In this document: positions 8,405 to 16,462 of the stretch, in pieces | Position numbering within the stretch: the stretch's first letter is position 1 | Layout of the letters: each line of letters begins with the position of its first letter | Assembly: GCF_030296755.1 (NCBI RefSeq) | Contig: NZ_AP027741.1 | Span: 2,295,475-2,359,474 of the forward strand | Source: Methylophaga marina | GTDB lineage: Bacteria; Pseudomonadota; Gammaproteobacteria; Nitrosococcales; Methylophagaceae | Length of the DNA stretch: 64,000 nt | Direction: 5' to 3' | Notes under the pieces: generated by a model | Told to the model about the DNA's origin: nothing | The model's database searches: none | What the model saw: only the letters and a program-made list of their open reading frames with translations | Translations under genes and position numbers: made by a program

Positions 8405-9535
8405 ATGAAAATAGAGGCTAAGTTAACTGAGAGTAGCCCTTCGATGAACCGTGAAAAGCAATTTGTTTTGATGGGCTTACCTTTCGACTTTGTAACTATT
8501 CCTGAATCCGCACAGTTAATCGAGCAAGCCATTTCATCTAACAAACGCTGTTTTCTTTCCACACCGAATATCAATTTCACGATTGCAGCACACGAGGATG
8601 ACACTTTTTATCAATCTGTTGCTGTAAGTGATCTGTCTGTTATAGATGGCATGCCTTTAGTGTGGTTGGCCAAGATGATGGGGTTACCCGTCGAGGAACG
8701 CGTAGCTGGCTCTGACTTATTTCAATTTTTGTCTGACACTCATCGAGAAAAACCGATTCGCGTGTTTTTCTTCGGTGGCGAACCAGGTGTTGCTGAACAA
8801 GCTCATGAGCAACTCAACAGCTATTCTAAAGGTATGGTCAGTGTTGGATTTTATGATCCAGGATTTGTGAGCATTGAAGAGATGAGTCAAGATCACATTA
8901 TTGAGCAAATCAACGCCTCTCAGGCAGATTTTGTCCTTGTTGCCTTGGGTGCCAAAAAAGGTCAGGCTTGGATTATGCATAATATGGCTAATCTGAATTC
9001 GCCTGTCATTAGCCATCTGGGGGCGGTGATTAACTTTGTTGCAGGTTCGGTGAAACGTGCACCAGAAAAGTGGCGAAAATTTGGCTTGGAATGGTTGTGG
9101 CGGATTAAACAAGAGCCGAATTTATGGAAGCGTTATCTCAAAGATGGTTGGAGCTTGGCACTGTTATTACTCACCAAGCAACTTCCTTATTATTTTGTTG
9201 ATAAGAAATATAAAAAAAGTAAAAGTCACGAGAATACCGTTAACTGGCAACCTAATACGAAGACGCTACTTCTGACGGGGTGTTTCCATTCAACTAACCT
9301 TGAAAAACTGGACGCATTGATAAATACGACATTATTAGCCAATCGCTCTCAATTAAAAATTGATTTGGGTAGTGTCAGTTATATTGATAGTGCCTTTATG
9401 GCGAGACTACTGACGCTCCAAGGTAAGCTCAATTCGTATGGTTGTGAACTTCTCATATTGAATCCTGAGCAGAAAATTAAACGATTGTTGTCATTAGCTG
9501 GCGTTTTAAAACGATTCAAGGTAATCTCAGGTTAA
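8405..9535 (+). CDS. WecG/TagA/CpsF-type glycosyltransferase fused to a C-terminal STAS domain
   Basis: A 376-residue two-domain protein. Residues about 20-255 are a WecG/TagA/CpsF (GT26) glycosyltransferase: FLSTPNINF, VIDGMPLVW, GSDLFQFL, VRVFFFGG-like IRVFFFGGEPGVAE, VALGAKKGQAW, and the C-terminal APEKWRKFGLEWLWR. After a basic linker (KKYKKSKSHEN), residues about 285-376 form a STAS domain with KIDLGSVSYIDSAFMARLL. The Ser that aligns with the SpoIIAA phosphorylated serine is Ala here, so the domain looks MlaB-like. GT26 enzymes transfer N-acetylmannosaminuronate, ManNAc or a related sugar to a lipid-linked acceptor. The STAS part may dock a partner or regulator. It lies just upstream of the exosortase. 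Confidence 0.9.
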   Translation: MKIEAKLTESSPSMNREKQFVLMGLPFDFVTIPESAQLIEQAISSNKRCFLSTPNINFTIAAHEDDTFYQSVAVSDLSVIDGMPLVWLAKMMGLPVEERVAGSDLFQFLSDTHREKPIRVFFFGGEPGVAEQAHEQLNSYSKGMVSVGFYDPGFVSIEEMSQDHIIEQINASQADFVLVALGAKKGQAWIMHNMANLNSPVISHLGAVINFVAGSVKRAPEKWRKFGLEWLWRIKQEPNLWKRYLKDGWSLALLLLTKQLPYYFVDKKYKKSKSHENTVNWQPNTKTLLLTGCFHSTNLEKLDALINTTLLANRSQLKIDLGSVSYIDSAFMARLLTLQGKLNSYGCELLILNPEQKIKRLLSLAGVLKRFKVISG

Positions 9536-9567
9536 TTTATTTTAAGTAAAGGCAAGGAGCGGACACA

Positions 9568-11096
9568 GTGTTGAGCTATCAAAAAGCAAGTGTATTTATC
9601 GTCACGCTTGTGTTGGCTTGTATTACTTTTTGGGATGGTATTGCAAGAGCTTATTTAAGATGGGGGATAGAAGAAGAGTACAGCCATGGTTTTCTTATAC
9701 CATTAGTTAGCCTCTACATCTTATGGGAGAAAAAAACCTGATTCTCTCATCGGTGACTCGTCCCATGTGGAGTGGTTATTTTTTAATTATTCTTTCACTT
9801 CTTGTATACATTCTCGGTGAGTTAAGCGCTTTATTCATCCTCATCCAATACTCATTTGTTGTGACGTTAGTAGGCTTGTCAATGATTTTCCTAGGCAAGG
9901 CTAGTCGATACACATTAGCTCCAATCTTATTATTATTATTTGCTATACCTTTACCCTATGTCATTGAAGTGGTACTGACAGCCAAGTTGCAATTAGTGTC
10001 ATCATGGTTAGGTGTTCAAGTCATTCGTTTATTTGATATCCCTGTTTATCTTGAGGGTAATATCATTGATCTTGGGGTCTATAAACTTCAGGTAGTGGAA
10101 GCCTGCAGTGGATTACGTTACCTGTTCCCGCTAATGAGCTTGGGCTTTATTGCTGCATATTTCTACCGTGCCAGCTTTTGGAAAAAAGCCGTGATTTTTC
10201 TTGCTACGATTCCTATTACGATATTGATGAACAGCTTTCGCATTGGCGTGATTGGTGTATTGGTTGATAACTGGGGTATAGCTCAAGCAGAAGGTTTTTT
10301 GCATGATTTTGAAGGCTGGATCATTTTTATGGCTTGTGCGGGTCTACTTGCCTTACTGATTTGGTTAATGGAAAAACTCACTACAGGCAATTCATTTGCC
10401 GATGTGTTTGGCGTCGAGCAATACTCAAATACAAAATCCATACTCCAGGATGGTAGTACGTCATCATCACGGAATATGGTGATTTTTAGTCTAACTGTGT
10501 TAACCCTTGTTTCGAGCTATGGGGTGACACACTACATTGATAATCGCCAGGAAATTATTCCAGAGCACAACGCCTTAGTGAATTTCCCAATGAAACTGGA
10601 TGAATGGACCGGTTACCAAATGCCACTCGGGAGTGATGTTGAGTCGAAGCTGGCCATGACGGATTATTTATTAGCCAACTATCAAAATGCACAAAAGCAA
10701 ACCGTCAACTTCTATGTGGCTTATTACGAAACCCAACGGAAAGGCGAATCGCCGCATTCGCCTCGTGTCTGCATACCCGGCGGTGGCTGGGAGATTGCAG
10801 CATTTGACCGAATTGAAGCAAATGGTCATCCAGCTAACCGCGTCATTATCAAAAAAGGCACACAAGAACAGCTGGTCTATTATTGGTTTCAGGGACATGG
10901 TCGTATTGTCGCTAACGAATACATCAATAAGTGGTACTTATTACAAGATTCAATTATAAAAAACAGAACTGATGGCTCACTAGTAAGAATGGTAACAATG
11001 GTAGCGGATAATGAAACTGTCGCTCAGGCTGAACAACGTTTGTTGTCATTTATGCAGGTCGCCGAGCCGAAGTTAAAACAATATATTGCGGAATAA
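9568..11096 (+). CDS. xrt: Exosortase fused to EpsI domain, frame broken at an A-run
   Basis: The reconstructed protein has 509 residues. The first frame, from GTG 9568, gives LSYQKASVFIVTLVLACI, then the family motif EEYSHGFLIPLVSLYILWEKK. The second gives the membrane exosortase core with the catalytic triad in VVEACSGLRY (Cys about 180), MNSFRIG (Arg about 225) and GFLHDFEGW (His about 246). Residues about 300-509 are an EpsI domain with GESPHSPRVCIPGGGW. The frames join if the seven-A run at 9730-9736 has one more A. Exosortases cleave C-terminally tagged proteins (PEP-CTERM or VPLPA-CTERM type) at the membrane. Some exosortase classes carry EpsI as a fusion, as here. GGAG lies upstream of the GTG. 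Confidence 0.88.
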
Positions 11097-11105
11097 GGTA
11101 GGGAT

Positions 11106-13496
11106 ATGAAAGCGAGTAAACGTTTATTACTGGTGTTGATGTTGGGAATGGCAGCTGGCTGTGGCAGTTCAGCTGATACCGCAGCAGATTATGTAGAAAG
11201 TGGTAATGAGTTTTTTGATAATGGAAACTACGATAAGGCTCGACTGGAATACAAAAATGCTATTCAGATAGATCCTAGACAAGCAGAGCCCTACTATCGA
11301 CTGGCATTGTTAGACGAGCAAAACAAAAACTGGAAACAAATGTTTGCCAACTTGACCACTGTTGAGCAGCTTGATCCCAATCACGTTGATGCTCAGATAA
11401 AGTTGGGGCGATTGTATCTGCTCGGTGGAAAACTTGACGAGGCGACCACACGAGCTGATAAAGCCTTATCAATAAAACCGGAAAGTTTTGATGGTCGAAT
11501 TCTGAAAGCGTCTATTCTGGCGAAAGAAGAAAAATTTGATGAAGCATCAACACTGCTTGCTGAAGTTTCTAATGATTATCCAGAACATAAAGATATTCTC
11601 TCACTGCAAGTTCTCATTTTAAAAGATCAAGGTGAGCTTCCTGCTGCACTAGCAAAAGCAAAAGAGGCGGTTGAAAAGTATCCTGAAGATATGTCGCTGC
11701 GTTTAATCGAACTCAGTCTGTATAACGACATGAAAGATTATAGAGGCATGGCTGATGTCTACGAAGATATTTTGGCTCGTAAACCTGATGAACGTGAAGT
11801 GGTCATGTCTTATGCCAAATTGCTGGTATCAAAATTAGATAGTTATGATCAGGCTTTAACGCTTCTGCAAACCTTCCTAAAAAATCATCCAGAGGATGAT
11901 GAAGCTCAGCAATTCTTATTAGGTTTAATTAACCAGAAAAACCCACAAGAAGCGTTATCAAAACTCGATGAGATGATTGAAGCTGATCCTGAGAATTATG
12001 AGTTACGCTTCGCAAAAGCCGCGTTGTTAGACAAGAACGGTGATGTTGAAGGTTCTGTCAAAGAGCTCAATGATATCATTAACGAAGATCCACAAGGGAT
12101 CAATGGCAATGAGGCTCGAGTCATGCTTGCGTCATATTACGCATCACAGCAGGATTTCAAAAAAGCGCGTGAGCTGGCTCAAGCCGTTTTAGATGTCGCG
12201 CCAGAAGAAAGTGGGGCATTGCTGGTCAGAGCAAAACTGGACTTGATGGATGAAAAATATGATCAAGCGGTGACTGACCTGAGAACAGTATTAAGAAACT
12301 CACCTGATTCAGATGAAGCCATGATCTTGCTGGCTCAAGCGTATCAAAGACAGGGTTCTGATGCGCTCGCAGAAGATAGCTTCAGACAAGCTTTGGCAGC
12401 CAATCCACATAACGCCACTGCAGCATTAACGGTAGCAGGGTTGTTAGTTAACGAAAATAATTATGACAAAGCTGAGCAGGTACTAGTCACCGCTTTAGAG
12501 CAAAATCCTACAAATGCCACTTTACTCCAGCAACTGACTGAAGTCAGAATTCTGAAAAAAGACTGGCAGGCAGGTATTGAAACCATTGATCTACTTAAAG
12601 ATCAGCAAGGGGATACCTTACTTTCTTATCTTCTGTCTGGACAATTATACGAAGGCCAAAGCGACTATGCTCTGGCAAAAGCTGAGTATCAAGCGGCGCT
12701 TGAATTAGCTCCAAATTCAAGTCGTGCGATGCAAGGTCTGGCAACCTCAATGGAAGCGTTGGGAGAAAATGAACAGTTAGAAACGTATCTGAACAATTTT
12801 AATCAACAAAATCCTAACTCGATGAATGGATTTGCAACACTGGCCATTCATTATTTCAGAGTAGAAAAAGCCGAACAGGCAATCGATATTCTTGAATCAA
12901 AGCTTGCCGAACAGAAAAAATGGACGCTGGGTTACTCTTTATTAATTGACTATTATTTGCGGAATGACAAGTTACCCGAAGCGGCAAATATACTGAAAAA
13001 AGCCGTTGATAATGTCGATGACAACATTCGATTCTCTTTACAGCTAGCTTCCATTGAAGAGTCACGTGGCAATTATGCTGAGGCACGTGATCTATATGAA
13101 GGCATTCTTGCAAAAAATAATAATGTCGATATTGCTGCCAATAATCTGGCCAGCTTATTAACGGATCGGTTTGAGTCGCCTGAGAATTTAAACCGCGCTT
13201 TGGAAATTACTCAACGGTTTAAAACGTCAACACAACCTTATTTTCTCGACAGCTATGGTTGGGCTAATGTGAAATTAAATAAGCTGGATGAAGCTAAGCC
13301 AGTACTTGAACAGGCGGTAGCATTAGAGCCCAATGTCGCTGTATTTAATTATCACCTAGGTGTGTTACATGTAAAACAAGGTAATAGTGAGCTAGCAAGA
13401 CAATATCTGAACACGGCTAAACAACAAGCATCACAAAATAATGAAAGTGACTTAATAGTGGATATTGATTCAGCCATCAGCTCACTGAACAATTGA
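11106..13496 (+). CDS. prsT: PrsT-like TPR repeat lipoprotein of the exosortase system
   Basis: A 796-residue lipoprotein. The N-terminal signal LLLVLMLGMAAGC has a clear lipobox with Cys 19. The remainder is a near-continuous array of tetratricopeptide repeats (about 20), with recurring ALxxxPxxxxAxxxLA and YxxAxxxxxxAL patterns, from SGNEFFDNGNYDKARLEY onward. Length and architecture match the PEP-CTERM-system TPR lipoprotein PrsT, which co-occurs with exosortase A loci. It lies 9 bases after the exosortase gene. By analogy it is a periplasmic or outer-membrane scaffold for polysaccharide export or assembly; this role is inferred, not shown. Confidence 0.9.
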   Translation: MKASKRLLLVLMLGMAAGCGSSADTAADYVESGNEFFDNGNYDKARLEYKNAIQIDPRQAEPYYRLALLDEQNKNWKQMFANLTTVEQLDPNHVDAQIKLGRLYLLGGKLDEATTRADKALSIKPESFDGRILKASILAKEEKFDEASTLLAEVSNDYPEHKDILSLQVLILKDQGELPAALAKAKEAVEKYPEDMSLRLIELSLYNDMKDYRGMADVYEDILARKPDEREVVMSYAKLLVSKLDSYDQALTLLQTFLKNHPEDDEAQQFLLGLINQKNPQEALSKLDEMIEADPENYELRFAKAALLDKNGDVEGSVKELNDIINEDPQGINGNEARVMLASYYASQQDFKKARELAQAVLDVAPEESGALLVRAKLDLMDEKYDQAVTDLRTVLRNSPDSDEAMILLAQAYQRQGSDALAEDSFRQALAANPHNATAALTVAGLLVNENNYDKAEQVLVTALEQNPTNATLLQQLTEVRILKKDWQAGIETIDLLKDQQGDTLLSYLLSGQLYEGQSDYALAKAEYQAALELAPNSSRAMQGLATSMEALGENEQLETYLNNFNQQNPNSMNGFATLAIHYFRVEKAEQAIDILESKLAEQKKWTLGYSLLIDYYLRNDKLPEAANILKKAVDNVDDNIRFSLQLASIEESRGNYAEARDLYEGILAKNNNVDIAANNLASLLTDRFESPENLNRALEITQRFKTSTQPYFLDSYGWANVKLNKLDEAKPVLEQAVALEPNVAVFNYHLGVLHVKQGNSELARQYLNTAKQQASQNNESDLIVDIDSAISSLNN

Positions 13497-13527
13497 TAAC
13501 GGATAATAAGTTAAATCGGGAATTTCA

Positions 13528-14925
13528 ATGATACCTGTCGTAATGTCGGGAGGAAGTGGTACGCGTTTGTGGCCACTTTCACGTAAGCATAAACCCAAAC
13601 AATTTTTAAATTTGTTTGGTGATGACTCCATGTTTCAACAAACCATCCTTAGATTAGGTGGTTTGAATAATTCACCGCCTATAGTGGTGTGTAATGAGAA
13701 CCACAGATTCATGGTGGCGGAACAATTACTCGAAATTGATATTGAGAAACCCAGCATTCTGTTGGAACCCGTAGGCAGAAATACGGCACCGGCAATTGTC
13801 AGTGCCGCTTTTCAGGCCTTGTCACGTGAAGAAGACCCCGTACTTTTAGTGTTGGCAGCTGATCATGTGATTGCCGATATTGACGCTTTTCATCAAGCAA
13901 TAAAGTTCGCTGAACAACAAGCTATGGCCGGAAATTTAGTCACATTTGGTATCGTTCCAACTTGCGCTCATACTGGCTATGGCTATATTCAAGCTGAGGA
14001 AAAAGCCACGATTTCTGCTGTTCAGCAGTTTGTCGAAAAACCTGACTCTGCTACGGCTGAAGCGTATCTGTCCTCAGGTGATTATTACTGGAACAGTGGC
14101 ATGTTTATGTTCAAAGCATCAGTATTAATTGAGGAAATGAGCAAGTTTCATCCCGACATCGTTGAACAGTGTCGTTTAGCGGTTGCCAACAGCGAACAGG
14201 ATTTAGATTTTGTACGCTTGAGTAAAGAGGCTTTTGAGGCCTGTCCATCTGATTCCATCGACTATGCTTTAATGGAAAAAACACAAAAAGCGGTGGTGGT
14301 TCCTCTTGATGCTGGTTGGAACGATGTTGGATCCTGGTCATCTCTGTGGGAGTGTTCACAACAGGATGAGAATAATAATGTTCTCAAGGGTGATGTTGAA
14401 ATACAGAATGTAAAGAACGCTTATATACACAGTGAGCACCGACTTGTCTCGGCTATAGGTGTTGAAAATCTGGTCATTGTGGAAACAGCTGATGCGGTCA
14501 TGGTTGCCAGCAAAGACCAAGCACAAGACATTAAAGACATTGTCGCCAAGCTAAAAAAACAATCACGTTCTGAAGCCGAAAATCATCGGCTTTGTTATCG
14601 ACCATGGGGTTATTATGATTCCATCGATCTTGGCGAACGTTTTCAGGTCAAACGTATCCGAGTAAAACCGGGGGCATCTCTTTCATTGCAAATGCATCAT
14701 CATCGAGCTGAGCATTGGGTAGTAGTTCAAGGTACAGCAGAGGTGACCAGAGAAGATGAAGTCTTTTTACTGTCAGAAAATGAATCTACCTTTATTCCTG
14801 TTGGGCAAAAACATCGATTGCATAATCCTGGCAGAGTAGCTCTAGAAATTATCGAAATTCAATCCGGTGGCTATCTTGGTGAAGACGATATTGTTCGCTT
14901 CCAGGATAATTACCATCGACACTAA
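13528..14925 (+). CDS. manC: Mannose-1-phosphate guanylyltransferase / mannose-6-phosphate isomerase
   Basis: A 465-residue bifunctional type II enzyme of usual length. The N-terminal nucleotidyltransferase has PVVMSGGSGTRLWPLSRK, followed by LVLAADHVI, the FVEKPD sugar-phosphate site and DAGWNDVGSW. The C-terminal cupin isomerase domain (residues about 345-465) has RPWGYYDSIDLGERFQVKRI and LQMHHHRAEHWVVV, whose His residues bind metal. It converts fructose-6-phosphate-derived mannose-6-phosphate and mannose-1-phosphate into GDP-mannose together with the next gene. It supplies the exopolysaccharide locus with GDP-mannose or derivatives. Confidence 0.96.
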   Translation: MIPVVMSGGSGTRLWPLSRKHKPKQFLNLFGDDSMFQQTILRLGGLNNSPPIVVCNENHRFMVAEQLLEIDIEKPSILLEPVGRNTAPAIVSAAFQALSREEDPVLLVLAADHVIADIDAFHQAIKFAEQQAMAGNLVTFGIVPTCAHTGYGYIQAEEKATISAVQQFVEKPDSATAEAYLSSGDYYWNSGMFMFKASVLIEEMSKFHPDIVEQCRLAVANSEQDLDFVRLSKEAFEACPSDSIDYALMEKTQKAVVVPLDAGWNDVGSWSSLWECSQQDENNNVLKGDVEIQNVKNAYIHSEHRLVSAIGVENLVIVETADAVMVASKDQAQDIKDIVAKLKKQSRSEAENHRLCYRPWGYYDSIDLGERFQVKRIRVKPGASLSLQMHHHRAEHWVVVQGTAEVTREDEVFLLSENESTFIPVGQKHRLHNPGRVALEIIEIQSGGYLGEDDIVRFQDNYHRH

Positions 14926-14934
14926 GCTATCTAA

Positions 14935-16425
14935 ATGAACATTCATATTGAACAGTTGATGTCAGATTCTGGCGTCAAATTCGGTACAAGTGGTACCCGT
15001 GGTCTTGTCAAAGACATGACAGATTTAGTGTGTTTTGCTTATACCTCAGCATTTTTGCAGCATTTGATTCATGAGAATCAGATACAGAAAGGGGATCAAG
15101 TTGGTATCGGTGGTGACTTGAGGTCCAGCAGTCCACGAATTATGAATGCAGTCGCCAATGCTTGCCAGCATTATGGTCTTCAACCTGTTAATCTGGGTTT
15201 TATTCCCTCCCCAGCAGTCGCCCTTTACGGTATTCAACATCATATGGCGACCATTATGGTTACCGGAAGCCATATTCCTGATGATCGGAATGGTATGAAG
15301 TTTAATTTGCCAATAGGTGAAATACTTCAGGCTGATGAGCAAGCTATCAAACAACAATGGGTTGATATTCCGGATGAGCTGTTTGATGACCATGGTGCGT
15401 TTATCAAACAAGATGCTGTTTTAACTGAGCCATCTTTATCTGCTCAAAAACACTACATTGAGCGCTTTACTCAGTTTTTACCAGATAATTGTTTGGCAGG
15501 CATGACGGTGGGTGTATATCAGCATTCTGCTGTGGGTCGAGATGTGCTGCAACAAATCTTGTCTGCATTAGGAGCCAACACTATTAGTTTAGGCAGGAGT
15601 GAGCAGTTTGTCTCAGTAGACACTGAAGCCATTCGGCCTGAAGATGTCGAACTTGCTCAACAGTGGGCAAGTGAACATGCTCTGGATGCCATTGTGTCAA
15701 CAGACGGGGATAGTGACCGACCTTTGAGCAGTGATGAACATGGACACTGGCTCAGAGGCGATATTGTCGGCTTATTAACCGCGCTCTACCTGAGGGCGGA
15801 TATCGTGGTTACGCCTGTCAGTAGTAACTCTTGCGTGAACGCCGACTTTTTTGAACAGGTGTTGCGAACACGAATCGGCTCACCCTATGTGATAGCAGCC
15901 ATGCAAACAGCGGCTACAAACTCGCCTGAAAAAGGTGTGGTGGGATATGAAGCGAATGGTGGATTTCTGCAGCAATCAGCCATTGAGCTATCAGGAAAAA
16001 CTCTAAGTCCACTACCCACACGTGATGCCATCATTGTGATTTTAAGTGTCTTATTATTGGCAAAACAAAGGCAACAGACAGTCTCTGAACTAAATGCATC
16101 GATGCCTGCGATTTATACCAGCAGCGATCGCCTGAAAAACTTCGCATTGGAAAAAAGCCGTTTATTGCTGGATACGTTAATAGTGGATAAGCAGATTAAT
16201 AGCATGCAAGTACAACAGTTGTTTCCTTTTATGGGCGAGATCAAAGCAGTGGATACAACTGATGGTGTCAGACTATGTTTTGCAGATGATGAAATCATTC
16301 ATATCAGGCCTTCTGGTAATGCACCTGAATTACGTTGTTATACTGAAGCTAGTCGTGAAGAACGAGCCATAGAGCTGAATCAACTTGCTTTGAAAGCGAT
16401 GAGTGACTGGTCTGAACCTGTTTAA
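14935..16425 (+). CDS. manB: Phosphomannomutase
   Basis: A 496-residue alpha-D-phosphohexomutase that interconverts mannose-6-phosphate and mannose-1-phosphate. It shows all four signature sites: the phosphoserine loop in MVTGSHIPDDRNGMKF, the Mg site STDGDSDRPL, the sugar-specificity loop VGYEANGGF, and the phosphate-binding loop IRPSGNAPELRCYTEA. The serine loop reads TGSHIP rather than the common TASHNP, a variant seen in ManB/CpsG relatives. It starts 10 bases after manC and ends the plus-strand polysaccharide run. The convergent sensor kinase follows after only 37 bases with no obvious terminator hairpin. Confidence 0.94.
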   Translation: MNIHIEQLMSDSGVKFGTSGTRGLVKDMTDLVCFAYTSAFLQHLIHENQIQKGDQVGIGGDLRSSSPRIMNAVANACQHYGLQPVNLGFIPSPAVALYGIQHHMATIMVTGSHIPDDRNGMKFNLPIGEILQADEQAIKQQWVDIPDELFDDHGAFIKQDAVLTEPSLSAQKHYIERFTQFLPDNCLAGMTVGVYQHSAVGRDVLQQILSALGANTISLGRSEQFVSVDTEAIRPEDVELAQQWASEHALDAIVSTDGDSDRPLSSDEHGHWLRGDIVGLLTALYLRADIVVTPVSSNSCVNADFFEQVLRTRIGSPYVIAAMQTAATNSPEKGVVGYEANGGFLQQSAIELSGKTLSPLPTRDAIIVILSVLLLAKQRQQTVSELNASMPAIYTSSDRLKNFALEKSRLLLDTLIVDKQINSMQVQQLFPFMGEIKAVDTTDGVRLCFADDEIIHIRPSGNAPELRCYTEASREERAIELNQLALKAMSDWSEPV

Positions 16426-16462
16426 TAAAAGTCTGTATATCTAAATGTTGATGGTTCCAGGG

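Noticed and set aside
11106..13496. Tandem repeats in the prsT region as a DNA repeat array
   Set aside because: The periodicity is at the protein level (TPR units); the DNA copies are too diverged to be a repeat array.
15046..15411. A 121-residue open frame on the minus strand inside manB
   Set aside because: It is a shadow of the well-conserved phosphomannomutase frame and shows no domain or ribosome site.
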